This document shows, in pieces, positions 18,701 to 28,300 of a DNA stretch of 64,000 nucleotides. This DNA comes from Flavobacteriaceae bacterium UBA7302 (GTDB lineage: Bacteria; Bacteroidota; Bacteroidia; Flavobacteriales; Flavobacteriaceae). Position 1 is the stretch's first letter. Each line of letters opens with the position of its first letter. The DNA lies in the NCBI GenBank assembly GCA_002471825.1, contig DKQS01000001.1, positions 186,001-250,000 of the forward strand. The letters run 5' to 3'. A program made the translations under genes and the position numbers. The notes below the pieces were generated by a model. The model was not told the DNA's origin and did not search any database. It saw only the letters and a program-made list of their open reading frames with translations.

Positions 18701-18781
18701 GCCGAAACCGAGTTGAAATTGATCAAAGAAAAAGAAGCAAAAACCAATACTTCAATCACCACTACAAATAAAAACAAATGA
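15746..18781 (+). CDS. Large tetratricopeptide-repeat periplasmic protein
   Basis: 1011 residues from the ATG at 15746, with a signal peptide ending near LLGQ. Almost the whole mature protein is TPR or Sel1-like helical repeats of ~34 residues, recognisable by recurring motifs such as YYxLGYAYYKQNDFENAIRYFNKII, DALFQLGITYTKM and LADSYYAITKYSNAINTYKKII. There is no enzymatic motif. The 3' end overlaps the next gene by four bases (ATGA), a strongly coupled pair with an outer-membrane barrel. It probably scaffolds an envelope complex with that partner (inference). Confidence 0.85.
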   Translation: MVKTVRILFSFLFLLATTDGLLGQQSNSPNNLNNQFDAALKLYNNKAYAAAQLAFLDIANTAEEKTTVQADASYYDAMCAVKLNQTDADNKVLQFVEAYPNSNKKNIAFFNVANYYFANKKAAHALKWFQKVNTDYLSKENKNEMFFKMGYGFLLTKRLDLAKEKFLPLLNDGKYGNDSRYYYGYIAYKLEDYGIAESTLKEIADNDSYKAEISYYLLDISFKAGKFNRCILVGEELLKDAKRKDVSEISKIVGESYFNIQKYGEAIPYLKAYKGKRGKWNNTDYYILGYAYYKQNDFENAIRYFNKIIVEKNAVAQNAYYHLGQCYLDTEKKAEALNAFKSASSMNFDGKIKEDAALNYAKLSYEEGNPFEPVAQVLQNFLKDYPNSKNYEEINGLVVSSYIHQQDFQGALDYLKKRKTPNNRKYVYEVSLYRGIQLLNENKLTEAYALLKTSTRSDNPEIYHSGKYWLAESQYRLGDYEDAISKWKEMKLNTPKDFEYYQLLDYQIAYAYFKIKDYENSSVFFNQYLKQNLDDYTYQGDATMRLADSYYAITKYSNAINTYKKIIDNEFSGKDYARYQIAMSYGFMNEDEQKIQSLKKLVNEFTVSNLKDDALFQLGITYTKMKNHQEAHGAYDRLISKYPRSPFVSRTLIRQGLLYYNDDMNAKALEKYKRIASDFPNTKEALQAVTNAKNIYIDENNLDEYVRWVNTLSFVKVSDDEIDNSTFGIAEKNYLEGINKGIIIRNLERYLDKYPTGNHFIKANFYLGNVLFETKEYARAKPYFLRVLEEGVTEYREISLAKTSQILLELNNVYEAIPWLEKLEKEAYETSNVLFAQSNLMKAYYTTKSYKLALEFAKKVLSKDVTDPTLNLDAKIIIARVSYKTDDIDTAREYFENIEKEATGELKAESIYYNALFTYEDGAYEDSNRIIQDLISKYSNYKYWGVKSYIVMAKNYYKLKDAYQATFILENIIKNFSQFEELVKEAETELKLIKEKEAKTNTSITTTNKNK

Positions 18782-20538
18782 GAAAGATAAGCCTGATAAT
18801 GATGTGTTTGTTCACGGTTATTGGTTGGAGTCAAAATAACTCCCAAAAGAAAGATACCGTAAAAACTGAAGTGGTTGAAATAGAAACAAAATACAATCCG
18901 AAAATTGCGGATGCCAAGAAAATCAAACAGCAACCTAAAGTTTCCATTTTAAAAGGCTCGAAACGAAAGACCTTAAAATACAACATATTCTCGGTTCCAG
19001 TTGCTTCGACCTTTACACCAAAAACAGGGGTTGTTAAAGGCATCGATGTCGGAGTCAAAGAACGTCTTTACAACAATTTCCTGGCCCTGGGTTACGGAAA
19101 TTATAATTCTCCCTATGCAGAATTTTACATGCATCACAACACACGTTTTTCAAATTCCTTTGGATTGCATTTGAAATACAACGCCTCTTTGGAGAACATT
19201 GGAGGAACGGCATTAAATAGTGGTTTTTCTGATACCTATTCAAAGATTTTTTACCGTCAAGAAGAGCGATTCTTTGATTGGAAAGTAAGTCTATCAGCTC
19301 AGAGAAGCGAATTCAACTGGTACGGTCTTCCCGCCATTAATTTCTCACAATTTGTGATTGACCGCATTGAAGAGCAACAACAATACAATCAATTCAACCT
19401 ACAAGGAGAAGTGAATTTTGTAGATTCAAAGCTCGACCATGTGCATGCCGACATCCAATATTTTAATGATCAATTTGGCAGCTCAGAGCTTTTTGGAACT
19501 GGTTTGGCAAATTTCAAATTTCCGGTAGACTTTTTGGTTCGAAATTACAATGAATTGGAAGTACTCACAGGATTGGATTACCTTATAGGTGGATTCGACC
19601 AAAGTTATTCTGGCAGCAATACACAGAAGTATCAATTCTTGAACTTGCATGCCAAGCCAAGCTATCAATTCATGCTTGGAAATGCATCTTTTCAGCTGGG
19701 CACCAAAATATTCTTAGCACTCGATATTGAAAATGATCTTCAGCACTTTTTGATTTATCCAGATGTACGATTTCAATTTCCTCTAGTCAAAGACGCCTTG
19801 AGTATTTATGGTGGAGCCACAGGTGATTTGCACACCAATACCTATCAGAATTTTGCGAGTGAAAATCCTTTTGTATCTCCGACCTTATTCATGACCCAAA
19901 CCAACGAACAACTCAATCTGTTTGGCGGAATCAGTGCTTTGGTGACCAACCGTATAAGTTTCCATTTCAAAGCGAGTCGGAAAACAGAAGAAGACAGAGC
20001 CTTGTTCGTAAGAAACAATTCCAAAAGCGACGGCCTCACCGTCATTCAAAATAATGCCACACTTCAAGGATATGAATTTGGGAACTCCTTTGGGGTAACT
20101 TATGATGATGTAACAACTACCTCTTTTTTAGCTGAATTAGAGTTTGAAGCCAGTAAAAAACTAGCTATCAACGGAAACATCAGGTATTCGATTTTCGAAA
20201 CAACCCGTGCTGCCGAAGCCTGGAATTTAGCTCCTTTTGAAGCAGCAATTTTTGCCAAATACAAAAACAATCAGTGGTATGCCTCAGCTTCTCTAAATTT
20301 TATGGGAGTACGGAAAGACGCCTTGTATTCAAATACCTTTCCTTCGAGTATTGTAGGCACTCAGACCATCAATGGGTTTCTTGATGCCAACCTAAATGGA
20401 GGTTATCATTTCAATGATAAGTTTACCGTATTTCTAAAAATCAACAATTTTATCAATGGAAGTTTCCAGCAATATACCAACTTCAATGTTCAAGGTTTTC
20501 AAGCCACCGCTGGACTGAGTTATAAATTTGATTTTTAA
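18778..20538 (+). CDS. Outer-membrane beta-barrel protein, TonB-receptor-barrel-like
   Basis: 586 residues with a signal peptide (MRKISLIMMCLFTVIGWSQ), a basic 70-residue N-terminal region (KTEVVEIETKYNPKIADAKKIKQQPK), and then long amphipathic strands ending in GLSYKFDF, a C-terminal outer-membrane insertion signal. No plug domain is visible, so it resembles the barrel part of a TonB-dependent receptor without a plug. It overlaps the TPR gene by four bases, suggesting one complex. Substrate unknown. Confidence 0.78.
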   Translation: MRKISLIMMCLFTVIGWSQNNSQKKDTVKTEVVEIETKYNPKIADAKKIKQQPKVSILKGSKRKTLKYNIFSVPVASTFTPKTGVVKGIDVGVKERLYNNFLALGYGNYNSPYAEFYMHHNTRFSNSFGLHLKYNASLENIGGTALNSGFSDTYSKIFYRQEERFFDWKVSLSAQRSEFNWYGLPAINFSQFVIDRIEEQQQYNQFNLQGEVNFVDSKLDHVHADIQYFNDQFGSSELFGTGLANFKFPVDFLVRNYNELEVLTGLDYLIGGFDQSYSGSNTQKYQFLNLHAKPSYQFMLGNASFQLGTKIFLALDIENDLQHFLIYPDVRFQFPLVKDALSIYGGATGDLHTNTYQNFASENPFVSPTLFMTQTNEQLNLFGGISALVTNRISFHFKASRKTEEDRALFVRNNSKSDGLTVIQNNATLQGYEFGNSFGVTYDDVTTTSFLAELEFEASKKLAINGNIRYSIFETTRAAEAWNLAPFEAAIFAKYKNNQWYASASLNFMGVRKDALYSNTFPSSIVGTQTINGFLDANLNGGYHFNDKFTVFLKINNFINGSFQQYTNFNVQGFQATAGLSYKFDF

Positions 20539-20632
20539 ATCGATTCCCATTATAGGTTTATAAGTATCAGAAATATCAAGCTTCTTAACTTCGCTTGAAG
20601 TTCATTAACTTTGTTTGCAAACACAAACTTTT

Positions 20633-22066
20633 ATGAACAAACTAATTCAACTAACATTTCTTTTTTTGGTACTTGTTTCTTGTCAAAATACCAAAACAGA
20701 TGTACCTAGTTCTAATCAACTATCAGAGAACGAAAAGATAGATTCAACCAATATCAAGCATTTTTTCAATACTGCTTTAACAGAAGGACAATCGTATGAA
20801 TGGTTGCGAGACTTAACCCAAAATATTGGAGGTCGTTTATCGGGTTCTCCTCAGGCTCAACAAGCCGTTGAATGGGGAGAAAAATTAATGAAAGAAGTTG
20901 GTCTGGATTCAGTTTGGCTGCAACCTGTAATGGTTCCGCATTGGGTTCGTGGTGATAAAGAAGTGGCCTATTATACAGTCAACGGAAAGCGAAAAAACGT
21001 ACCGGTTTGCGCATTAGGATTTTCAGTACCTACTCCAAAAAACGGCGTTTCAGCCGAAGTTATTGAGGTTAAAAATTTGGCTGAAGCAAGAGCTTTGGGT
21101 GAAAAAGCAAAAGGAAAAATCATCTTTTTCAACGGAGCATTTGACAACACCTTGATCAACACCTTTAGTGCTTATGGGGGTTGTGTAGGGCAACGCGTTC
21201 GAGGAGCTTCTGTAGTGGGTCCATTTGGAGCCGTTGGAGTAATTGTTCGTTCGATGACCAATAGCGTTGATGTTTATCCACATACGGGAACCATGGGTTA
21301 TGGAGATATTCCAAAAGATCAATACATTCCGGCAGCCGCCATTAGCTCGAGGGCTGCAGAAAACTTAAGTGCCGATTTAAAGAAAAATCCGAATTTGAAG
21401 TTCTTCTTTAAGCAAAACTGTCAAACGCTACCCGACGCTCCTTCTTTTAATGTAGTTGGAGAAATCAAAGGATCTGAAACTCCAGAGAATATAATTGTGG
21501 TAGGTGGTCATTTAGATTCCTGGGATTTGGGTGAAGGTGCTCACGATGATGGTACCGGTGTTGTACAATCATTGGAAGTGGCTTACTTATTTTTGAAAAA
21601 CGGAATTCGTCCGAAAAACACCCTACGAGTTGTTTTCTTTATGAATGAGGAAAACGGAACCAGAGGTGCGAAAGAATACGCTCGCCTATCCAAAGTGAAC
21701 AAAGAGAATCACATTGCCGGATTGGAATCTGATGCGGGTGGACATACACCAAGAGGATTCTCTATAGATGCCAATGAAAAAAATACTGGACTATTACAAA
21801 GCTGGAAGAAACTATTAGCTCCTTACGGATTGCACGATTTATTGAAAGGCGGTTCTGGAGCAGATATTTCTCCGTTAAAGGGTGAATCAGTAACCTTAGT
21901 AGGATACCGACCCGATAGTCAGCGTTATTTCGATTATCACCATACAAGTAGAGATACCTTTGATAAGGTAAACAAGCGCGAACTGGAACTTGGTAGCGCC
22001 TCCATGACCAGTATTATTTATTTGATGGACAAGTATCTTTATCAGAATCAATCCGTAAAACCTTAA
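20633..22066 (+). CDS. Lipoprotein M28 peptidase, carboxypeptidase Q-like
   Basis: 477 residues from the ATG at 20633. The lipobox is LVLVSC with Cys17. A PA-like insert (residues ~110-230) is followed by an M28 catalytic part with GGHLDSWDLGEGAHDDGTG (zinc-binding His and Asp) and FMNEENGTRGA (Glu pair), and a late YHHTSRDTFD stretch with a metal His. The order matches carboxypeptidase Q/PGCP-like dipeptidases. It is likely anchored to the outer membrane. The next gene starts on the base after the stop. Confidence 0.85.
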   Translation: MNKLIQLTFLFLVLVSCQNTKTDVPSSNQLSENEKIDSTNIKHFFNTALTEGQSYEWLRDLTQNIGGRLSGSPQAQQAVEWGEKLMKEVGLDSVWLQPVMVPHWVRGDKEVAYYTVNGKRKNVPVCALGFSVPTPKNGVSAEVIEVKNLAEARALGEKAKGKIIFFNGAFDNTLINTFSAYGGCVGQRVRGASVVGPFGAVGVIVRSMTNSVDVYPHTGTMGYGDIPKDQYIPAAAISSRAAENLSADLKKNPNLKFFFKQNCQTLPDAPSFNVVGEIKGSETPENIIVVGGHLDSWDLGEGAHDDGTGVVQSLEVAYLFLKNGIRPKNTLRVVFFMNEENGTRGAKEYARLSKVNKENHIAGLESDAGGHTPRGFSIDANEKNTGLLQSWKKLLAPYGLHDLLKGGSGADISPLKGESVTLVGYRPDSQRYFDYHHTSRDTFDKVNKRELELGSASMTSIIYLMDKYLYQNQSVKP

Positions 22067-22426
22067 ATGGAAGTTATTGTTCAAATCATCACTATTGTCT
22101 ACGGAGCATTTTTTTGCTTTGCTGGAGTGATGCACTTTGCAAAACCGAAATTCTTCTATCCTTTTATTCCTAAGATATTCCCAAAACAACTCGTAAATCT
22201 CGGAGTTGGTGTTTTGGAGTTTCTTCTGGGAGTAGGACTATTTATAAACTCAACAACTAATCATGCAGCTCTAGGCATTCTCATCTTGCTTTTCATTTTG
22301 TTGTTTGTCCACATTTGGGATTACACAAAAGAAAAACCTGCCATTGGTTCGAAGAAATTGGCCTTCTTTAGAATACCATTTCAATTTCTACTGATGTATG
22401 GAGCTTATCTAATTTATACCAACTAA
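22067..22426 (+). CDS. DoxX-like membrane protein
   Basis: 119 residues, with four predicted hydrophobic helices (residues ~3-22, 42-62, 68-85 and ~102-116). GAFFCFAGVMHFAKPKFFYPFIP followed by GVLEFLLGVGLF resembles the DoxX family. Function in this setting is unknown; a redox or quinone-associated role is known for some relatives. It follows the peptidase gene with no spacer and overlaps the amidohydrolase gene by one base (TAATG), so it is in an operon with both. Confidence 0.7.
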   Translation: MEVIVQIITIVYGAFFCFAGVMHFAKPKFFYPFIPKIFPKQLVNLGVGVLEFLLGVGLFINSTTNHAALGILILLFILLFVHIWDYTKEKPAIGSKKLAFFRIPFQFLLMYGAYLIYTN

Positions 22427-24051
22427 TGAAAAAAGTAATTTATCTATTCGCCATCTTAATTTCATTGACGCAATGCACCAAAAAAAATGTGGATTTGATT
22501 GTCATCAATTCGAATACCTATACGGTTAATGACAACTTCGATAAGGCGGAAGCCTTTGCAGTAAAAGACGGAAAGTTTGTTGCCGTTGGTTCCAATAGCG
22601 ATATTCAAGGTTCATATACCTCCGAAAACGTGATGGATGCCGAGAACCAAACGGTTGTACCAGGCTTGATTGATGCGCATTGTCATTTCTACCGCTTCGG
22701 ATTGCAATTGCAGAAAGTGTCTTTGGAAGGCACCAAAAGCTATGACGAAGTGATTCAACGAATGTTGGACTTTAAAAAGGAGAAAAACGCTACCTACATT
22801 ACGGGTCGCGGATGGGATCAAAACGATTGGGAAGTAAAGAAATTCCCGACCAAAGAGAAACTAGACAAAGCTTTTCCGAATACACCAGTAGCAGTTCGAC
22901 GAGTGGACGGACATGCATTATTGGTAAATGAGGCAGCCTTAAGATACTCTGGATTATCGTCAACAAAGTTTCCAAAAAAAGTAGTTGGTGGAGAATTCAT
23001 CACCAAGAATGGAAAACTAACTGGAGTGCTTATTGATCGTGCAATGGATTACATCAAGATTCCGGATGCTACAAAAAATGAAGCGATCAACGGACTCTTA
23101 GAAGCACAAAAAATAAACTTTAGCTACGGATTAACGACCGTTGATGATGCTGGACTAGGTCAAATGCCTATCAACCTTATTGATAGTTTGCAAAAAGCAG
23201 GAGATTTGAAGATTCGAATCTATGCGATGATTTCTGCAACACAAGAAAACCTTGACCACTATATCAAAAAGGGCATTTACAAAACCGACAGATTGAATGT
23301 TCGTTCTTTCAAAGTTTACGGAGATGGTGCTTTGGGTTCTCGTGGGGCTGCCATGAAAGAATCCTATAGCGATAGAGAAAATCACTTTGGTGCCTTGATT
23401 TATCCTGCAGAGCGATACGCAGAGATTGCGAAGCAGATTGCTGCTTCTGACTTTCAAATGAACACCCACGCCATTGGAGATTCGGCCAACTATTGGGTAT
23501 TGAAAGTATATGAAGACGCCCTAAAAGCAGTTAACGCCAAAGATCGACGTTGGAGAAATGAGCACTCACAAATCGTAGACATGGACGATTTTGAACTGTT
23601 TGAAAATGTAATTCCCTCTATTCAACCTACACATGCTACTTCTGATATGTACTGGGCAGAAGATCGTGTTGGTGCAGAACGGATCAAAGGAGGATATGCA
23701 TTTAAGAAGTTACTAGACACTTACGGATTGGTCGCTCTCGGTACCGACTACCCTGTAGAAAAAGTAAGTCCGTTTTTAACCTTTTATGCAGCGGTTGCCA
23801 GAAAAGACTTAGAAGGCTATCCTGAAGGCGGCTATCAAATGGAGAATGCTTTGAGTCGTGAGGAGACCTTAAAGGGAATGACCATTTGGGCGGCCTACTC
23901 TAACTTTGAAGAAAATGAAAAGGGAAGTATTGAAATTGGAAAGTTTGCCGATTTCGTGATTTTAAGTAATAATATCATGGAAATTGACGAGGCTAAAATA
24001 CCTGATACCAAAGCTGTTGCTACCTATCTGAACGGGGAAAAAGTATATTAA
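22426..24051 (+). CDS. YtcJ-like amidohydrolase lipoprotein
   Basis: 541 residues; lipobox LISLTQC with Cys17. The N-terminal beta domain DLIVINSNTYTVND precedes VVPGLIDAHCHFYRFG, the amidohydrolase metal motif (HxH). RVDGHALLVN, FKVYGDGALGSRGA, HAIGDSANYWVL, NEHSQIVD and GTDYPVEKVSP follow in the order seen in amidohydrolase-3 (YtcJ/ExeR) proteins. It hydrolyses an unknown amide in the periplasm. The start overlaps the DoxX-like stop by one base, and the FKBP gene starts 3 bases after its stop, so this is a tight operon. Confidence 0.83.
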   Translation: MKKVIYLFAILISLTQCTKKNVDLIVINSNTYTVNDNFDKAEAFAVKDGKFVAVGSNSDIQGSYTSENVMDAENQTVVPGLIDAHCHFYRFGLQLQKVSLEGTKSYDEVIQRMLDFKKEKNATYITGRGWDQNDWEVKKFPTKEKLDKAFPNTPVAVRRVDGHALLVNEAALRYSGLSSTKFPKKVVGGEFITKNGKLTGVLIDRAMDYIKIPDATKNEAINGLLEAQKINFSYGLTTVDDAGLGQMPINLIDSLQKAGDLKIRIYAMISATQENLDHYIKKGIYKTDRLNVRSFKVYGDGALGSRGAAMKESYSDRENHFGALIYPAERYAEIAKQIAASDFQMNTHAIGDSANYWVLKVYEDALKAVNAKDRRWRNEHSQIVDMDDFELFENVIPSIQPTHATSDMYWAEDRVGAERIKGGYAFKKLLDTYGLVALGTDYPVEKVSPFLTFYAAVARKDLEGYPEGGYQMENALSREETLKGMTIWAAYSNFEENEKGSIEIGKFADFVILSNNIMEIDEAKIPDTKAVATYLNGEKVY

Positions 24052-24054
24052 AAA

Positions 24055-24537
24055 ATGAGATTGAAAAAGTTATTTTATTTATTGATGATATCCTTCACTT
24101 TTGCATGCAGTAGCAATTCTGGAGTTGAAATAGAAGAAGAACCTTCATCAGATTACGATGCAATCAATGAACAAGAAATTCTAGATTATCTTGCAGACAA
24201 TAATCTTACGGCAACTAAAAGCGCTTCTGGATTATATTATCATATCGAGGATGAAGGCACGGGAGATTTCCCAAATGCTGATGCTTCAGTTGTTGTATGG
24301 TATAAAATGGAGTTAATTGATGGAACGGTTATTGAAGAAGCGCCAACCGACGGCTTTATTTTTGGGTTATGGCAGGTTATTCCAGGATTTGCTGAAGCAG
24401 TTAGATATTTGCGTGAAGGAGGAACAATTAATGCATATGTACCTTCTAAACTTGGATATGGAGATATGTCATATAGGTCGATTCCCGCTAATGCAGTTTT
24501 AATATTCAAAATTAAACTTTTACGAGTTGGAAATTAG
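24055..24537 (+). CDS. FKBP-type peptidyl-prolyl cis-trans isomerase lipoprotein
   Basis: 160 residues. Lipobox ISFTFACSS with Cys18. After an acidic linker, residues ~70-160 carry an FKBP domain: VVVWYKMELIDGTV, FIFGLWQVIPGFAEAVRYLREGG and YVPSKLGYGD, then a final strand LIFKIKLLRVGN. It would assist folding of proteins in the periplasm or at the outer membrane. It follows the amidohydrolase by 3 bases as the last gene of the run. Confidence 0.85.
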   Translation: MRLKKLFYLLMISFTFACSSNSGVEIEEEPSSDYDAINEQEILDYLADNNLTATKSASGLYYHIEDEGTGDFPNADASVVVWYKMELIDGTVIEEAPTDGFIFGLWQVIPGFAEAVRYLREGGTINAYVPSKLGYGDMSYRSIPANAVLIFKIKLLRVGN

Positions 24538-24635
24538 TTTGATAAGTTGTTTTAAGGAATTATACTTGAACCAACTTTAACAGTATTTTTTCCACGAAAT
24601 AAGCCTTGTTCCGTATTTTTGTAATAGCAAATTAT

Positions 24636-25262
24636 ATGGTTATGAGAACGTTTCAATTATTCATTTTAGGTCTACTATTTAGTTTTTCGGGAACTACTTT
24701 TTCACAAGACAATCCTGAAGTAAAGTTGATGGTTTATGTGCAAGATGCTACGAACAATCCTGTTCCAGGAGCAGTGATATTAGTGAATGGCGTAAAGCAG
24801 CGAATGCGAACCAACAAAAACGGTTACTTTCGAACCAAACTGAATAAAGTTCCTAAAACGATCTCTGCATTTTCACCAAAAATCGGAATCAAAAAAGTAG
24901 CATATAAAGGTCAAGAAAAAGTGACCATCACTTTAAGAGAGCAAGAAGAATATCAGGTATTTAATGACGTGAATAAAAAGACATTAGACCCTGTTCAATT
25001 TAGAAATATCTACGACTATCTAAGAGGTAGAATTCCAGGTGTAAATATTACGGCTCAAAACGTGATTACCATTCGTGGTTTTAATTCTGTAAATGGAAGT
25101 ACCAGACCTTTATTTATTGTAAATGGGGTTGAGGTAGATCAAGATATATTCGGAAATATCGTTCCGATGCAAATCAAAAAAGTATATGTTTTAAAAGGCC
25201 CAGACGCTTCAGTTTACGGAGTTCGTGGTGCCAATGGAGTAATTGTGGTTGAAACCAATTAA
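24636..25262 (+). CDS. Secreted CarboxypepD-like plus TonB-plug protein, no barrel
   Basis: 208 residues from the ATG at 24636 (an in-frame ATG at 24642 is equally possible). A signal peptide ends near TTFSQ. Residues ~28-95 look like a carboxypeptidase-regulatory-like beta domain (VQDATNNPVPGAVILVNG). Residues ~115-206 match the TonB receptor plug (LRGRIPGVNIT, ITIRGFNSVNGSTRPLFIVNGVEV, ASVYGVRGANGVIVVE), as in the N-terminal part of SusC proteins, but the gene stops before any barrel. A -7-like box TATTTTTG (24614-24621) precedes it. It might be a periplasmic regulator or decoy, or a truncated receptor; I cannot decide. Confidence 0.75.
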   Translation: MVMRTFQLFILGLLFSFSGTTFSQDNPEVKLMVYVQDATNNPVPGAVILVNGVKQRMRTNKNGYFRTKLNKVPKTISAFSPKIGIKKVAYKGQEKVTITLREQEEYQVFNDVNKKTLDPVQFRNIYDYLRGRIPGVNITAQNVITIRGFNSVNGSTRPLFIVNGVEVDQDIFGNIVPMQIKKVYVLKGPDASVYGVRGANGVIVVETN

Positions 25263-25283
25263 TCCTAAATAAACAATATAAAA

Positions 25284-25315
25284 AAAGCCCGAAGTTGACC
25301 TTCGGGCTTTTCTTT
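25284..25315. terminator. Bidirectional terminator
   Basis: AAAGCCCGAAG (25284-25294) pairs with CTTCGGGCTTT (25300-25310). A-rich and T-rich flanks allow termination in both directions, between two convergent genes. Confidence 0.85.
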
Positions 25316-28300
25316 TTATTCATCTAGTTGCTGTAGTAATACATCAACCGCTTTCTTCAATTGATCATCTTCTCCTCGATCACTCCATCCCGGAGCATTC
25401 TTCACAAGATAGTCTGGTACTGCTGGAGCTTCATTCTCCATGCTCTTACCTGATTTTGCTACATACCATGCTCTAAATGGCATTCTAACATATCCTTGAC
25501 TCAAGCCATAACCCCCTGTTGAAATCACGGCTCCAAAGGTAGGTTGTCCTACTAACTTTCCTAATCCTAAGTTCTTATAGGCATGCGAAAAAATCTCTGC
25601 ATTGGAATAGCTGTATTCATTACAAAGAGCCACTGTAGGTTTGGTATTCACCGAAAGAATGGCTCTTTCGTTAAAGGGATAGTTCTTAGTGAACTTTTTA
25701 TTTTCCTTGGCCAAATTCTTAGCCGCTCCTCTCGGAATGGTATAGGCGTGCTGGTATACATTTAGAACGGCCATCAAACGGTCTGTGGTCCAACCACCGC
25801 CATTGTATCGAACGTCAATAACGATGCCGTCTTTACCATAACCGCTTGCTTTCAACTCTCTCTCGAATCTTTCGAAACTAGGCGCATTCATTCCTTGGAT
25901 ATGGATGTATCCCAATCGACCTTTAGAGAACTTATCCACTAATTTCTTACGGGAATCAACAAAGGCTTGGTATTGCAATGAACGAAGACTTCCGGTAGTT
26001 CTTGCAACAACTTCTTTCCCATTCGATAGCGTTAGCAATACTTCATCCCCTCGAGTGTTCTTTAACATACTGTAGAAATTTGTATTGGATTGAATCTTTT
26101 CGCCATTTACATGGGTAATCACATCTCCAACGTTTAGATTCACTTTTGATTTATCTGCCACAGAGTTATTCAATACAAATAAAATCTCTGCACCTTTGCT
26201 TGTATTCTTTACTTCTAATCCGAGTAAACCTACATTGTCGCTATTTCGACGTTCTGGTGTTCCAGCACGATAGCCCATGTGGCTGGCATTCAATTGACCC
26301 AACAACTGATTGAATACAAAGGCATAGTCTTGTGCCGTCGTCGCCTTCATAGCCAAAGGTTTGTACTTTTTAATCAAACCTTTCCAATCGTATCCATGGA
26401 AGTTAGGATCGTAAAAGCCCATTGTTAGCACTCTAGTTCCTTCTTCAAACACTTGATCATTCATGGCTCTAAAATCCTGAGAATATTTTGCTGAATGTGG
26501 TAGTGCCGTCACTCGATCAGACTTGGAGTTCAATTCGTTCAATCGACCTCTTGAAGTAAAGTAGAACTTCCCTTTTTGTTGAATTAATCCTCCAACATTA
26601 GAAGTTCCTTTGATTTCTTTCGGACGTCCGCCCTCAACTTTCACCTTGTAAAAACTTCTTCGGTTGGTAGCCGGATTGGTAGCTGAATAGTAAATGTATT
26701 TGCTATCCGGACTAAAAACTCCGCCATATTCATCATCCGATAAATAGGTCAAACGAGCCAAACGGTCATAAATCTTATCGCTGTCAATTTTAACAGCTAC
26801 CTTTTTGGATTTCTTTCCTTTTTTAACTGGATTCTGATAATAGTCTCCATCTCGACGATCAGGACGTGAACGCTCCCAGTCTTCTTTCTGAAGGTACACC
26901 ATCCATACATCAAAATCGATTCCGCCTCGGTTTCCACTTCTATTTGAGGTAAAAGTGATCATTTTACCATTTGGACTCCAAATGGGGTTTATATCACTAC
27001 GTGGATGCATGGAAACATTAATTTTCATAGCTGGGTTTGCCACCGACTGTATAAAGATTTCACTATCGAAATTTAAATCCTCTTGAGAATAGGCCAAGTA
27101 CTTGCTATCTGGACTCCAACTCACTCCTTCTGGAGCTCCCCAAGAATCTGAAAAAACTTTTGCATTGGTGATTTTACCAGCCTTGTAATCAGCAACCATA
27201 AGGATGCCTCTACCAACTTGATAAGCTACCTTTTTGTGGTCTGGTGACACCAATAGGTTATAGACATCTTCCTTACTTGAGGTTAGTTTTTTGGTTTCAA
27301 TTTTCAAACTTCTTTCCAAGCCAACCAAAGTGTCCAAAGATCGAGAAACATAGATTTCGTTGTGACCATCTCTATCAGAAATAAACAGAACTTCTTTATC
27401 ACTGATAAACTGCGGATTTCGATCTCTAAATGGATGATCGCTCACATTATTGGTATTTCGCTTCTCTTTGTTATTCAATTTTACGAAAATCTCTCCTTGA
27501 ATTTCCAACGCGGCTAGTTTACCACTTGGAGAAATATCAAATGTGGAAATGCTACCAGAAGTTGTTGTGGTTTTCTCAGATTCAAATCGATAGTCCGTGG
27601 CTAAATCCAACTTTAACTTGGTCAACTTTGAATTGTTAAGATGATACAAATTGAATAAGGTCGAATACACAATCATTCCGCTATCACTTACCGAATAAGA
27701 AACCACGCCATTCTTTTTCTGACTGGTTAGCATCTTAGGAGCACCTTCTGGAGCTCCAGAGCTGGTAAGGGTTTGTTTATAGATGTTGTATCTCCCACTT
27801 TCTGCTCCGACAAAGTATAAGTTCCCATCCTTATCCCATTGTGGTGTATGATCATTTTTAGGAGTATCGGTAATTTGAATGTATTTACCTGTTTTGGTAT
27901 TGAACACCCAAATGTCTCGCTGTGCAGATCCGGTATAATCCTCTCTAGAAAGTCTACAATATCCTTTTACATAAGCGATGAATTGACCATCTGGCGAAAC
28001 CGTTGCCATACTACCCAAAGCGGTCATGGTTCTTTGTGGAGTGCCTCCTTTTGCATTCACATGATAGGTTTGAGAATCACGTGGAGGTACTTTCATCACA
28101 CGGCTAGTGGTAAAGAGAATGTTATTGTCTGTAGTCCAATCGTAAGGTACGTCGGTTGTTGGATAGAAAGTCATTTGTTCTGGCATTCCTCCATTTTTAG
28201 AAACCATGAAAACATTGTCGCTTCCCTTTCTATTGGAAGCAAAGGCTAGATTCATACCATCCGGACTCCAAATTGGATTCCTTTCATAGGCCTCGTGAAT

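Noticed and set aside
27839..28249. 136-codon frame opposite the tricorn-like gene
   Set aside because: It lies wholly inside a strongly supported coding sequence and has no recognisable domain or signal.
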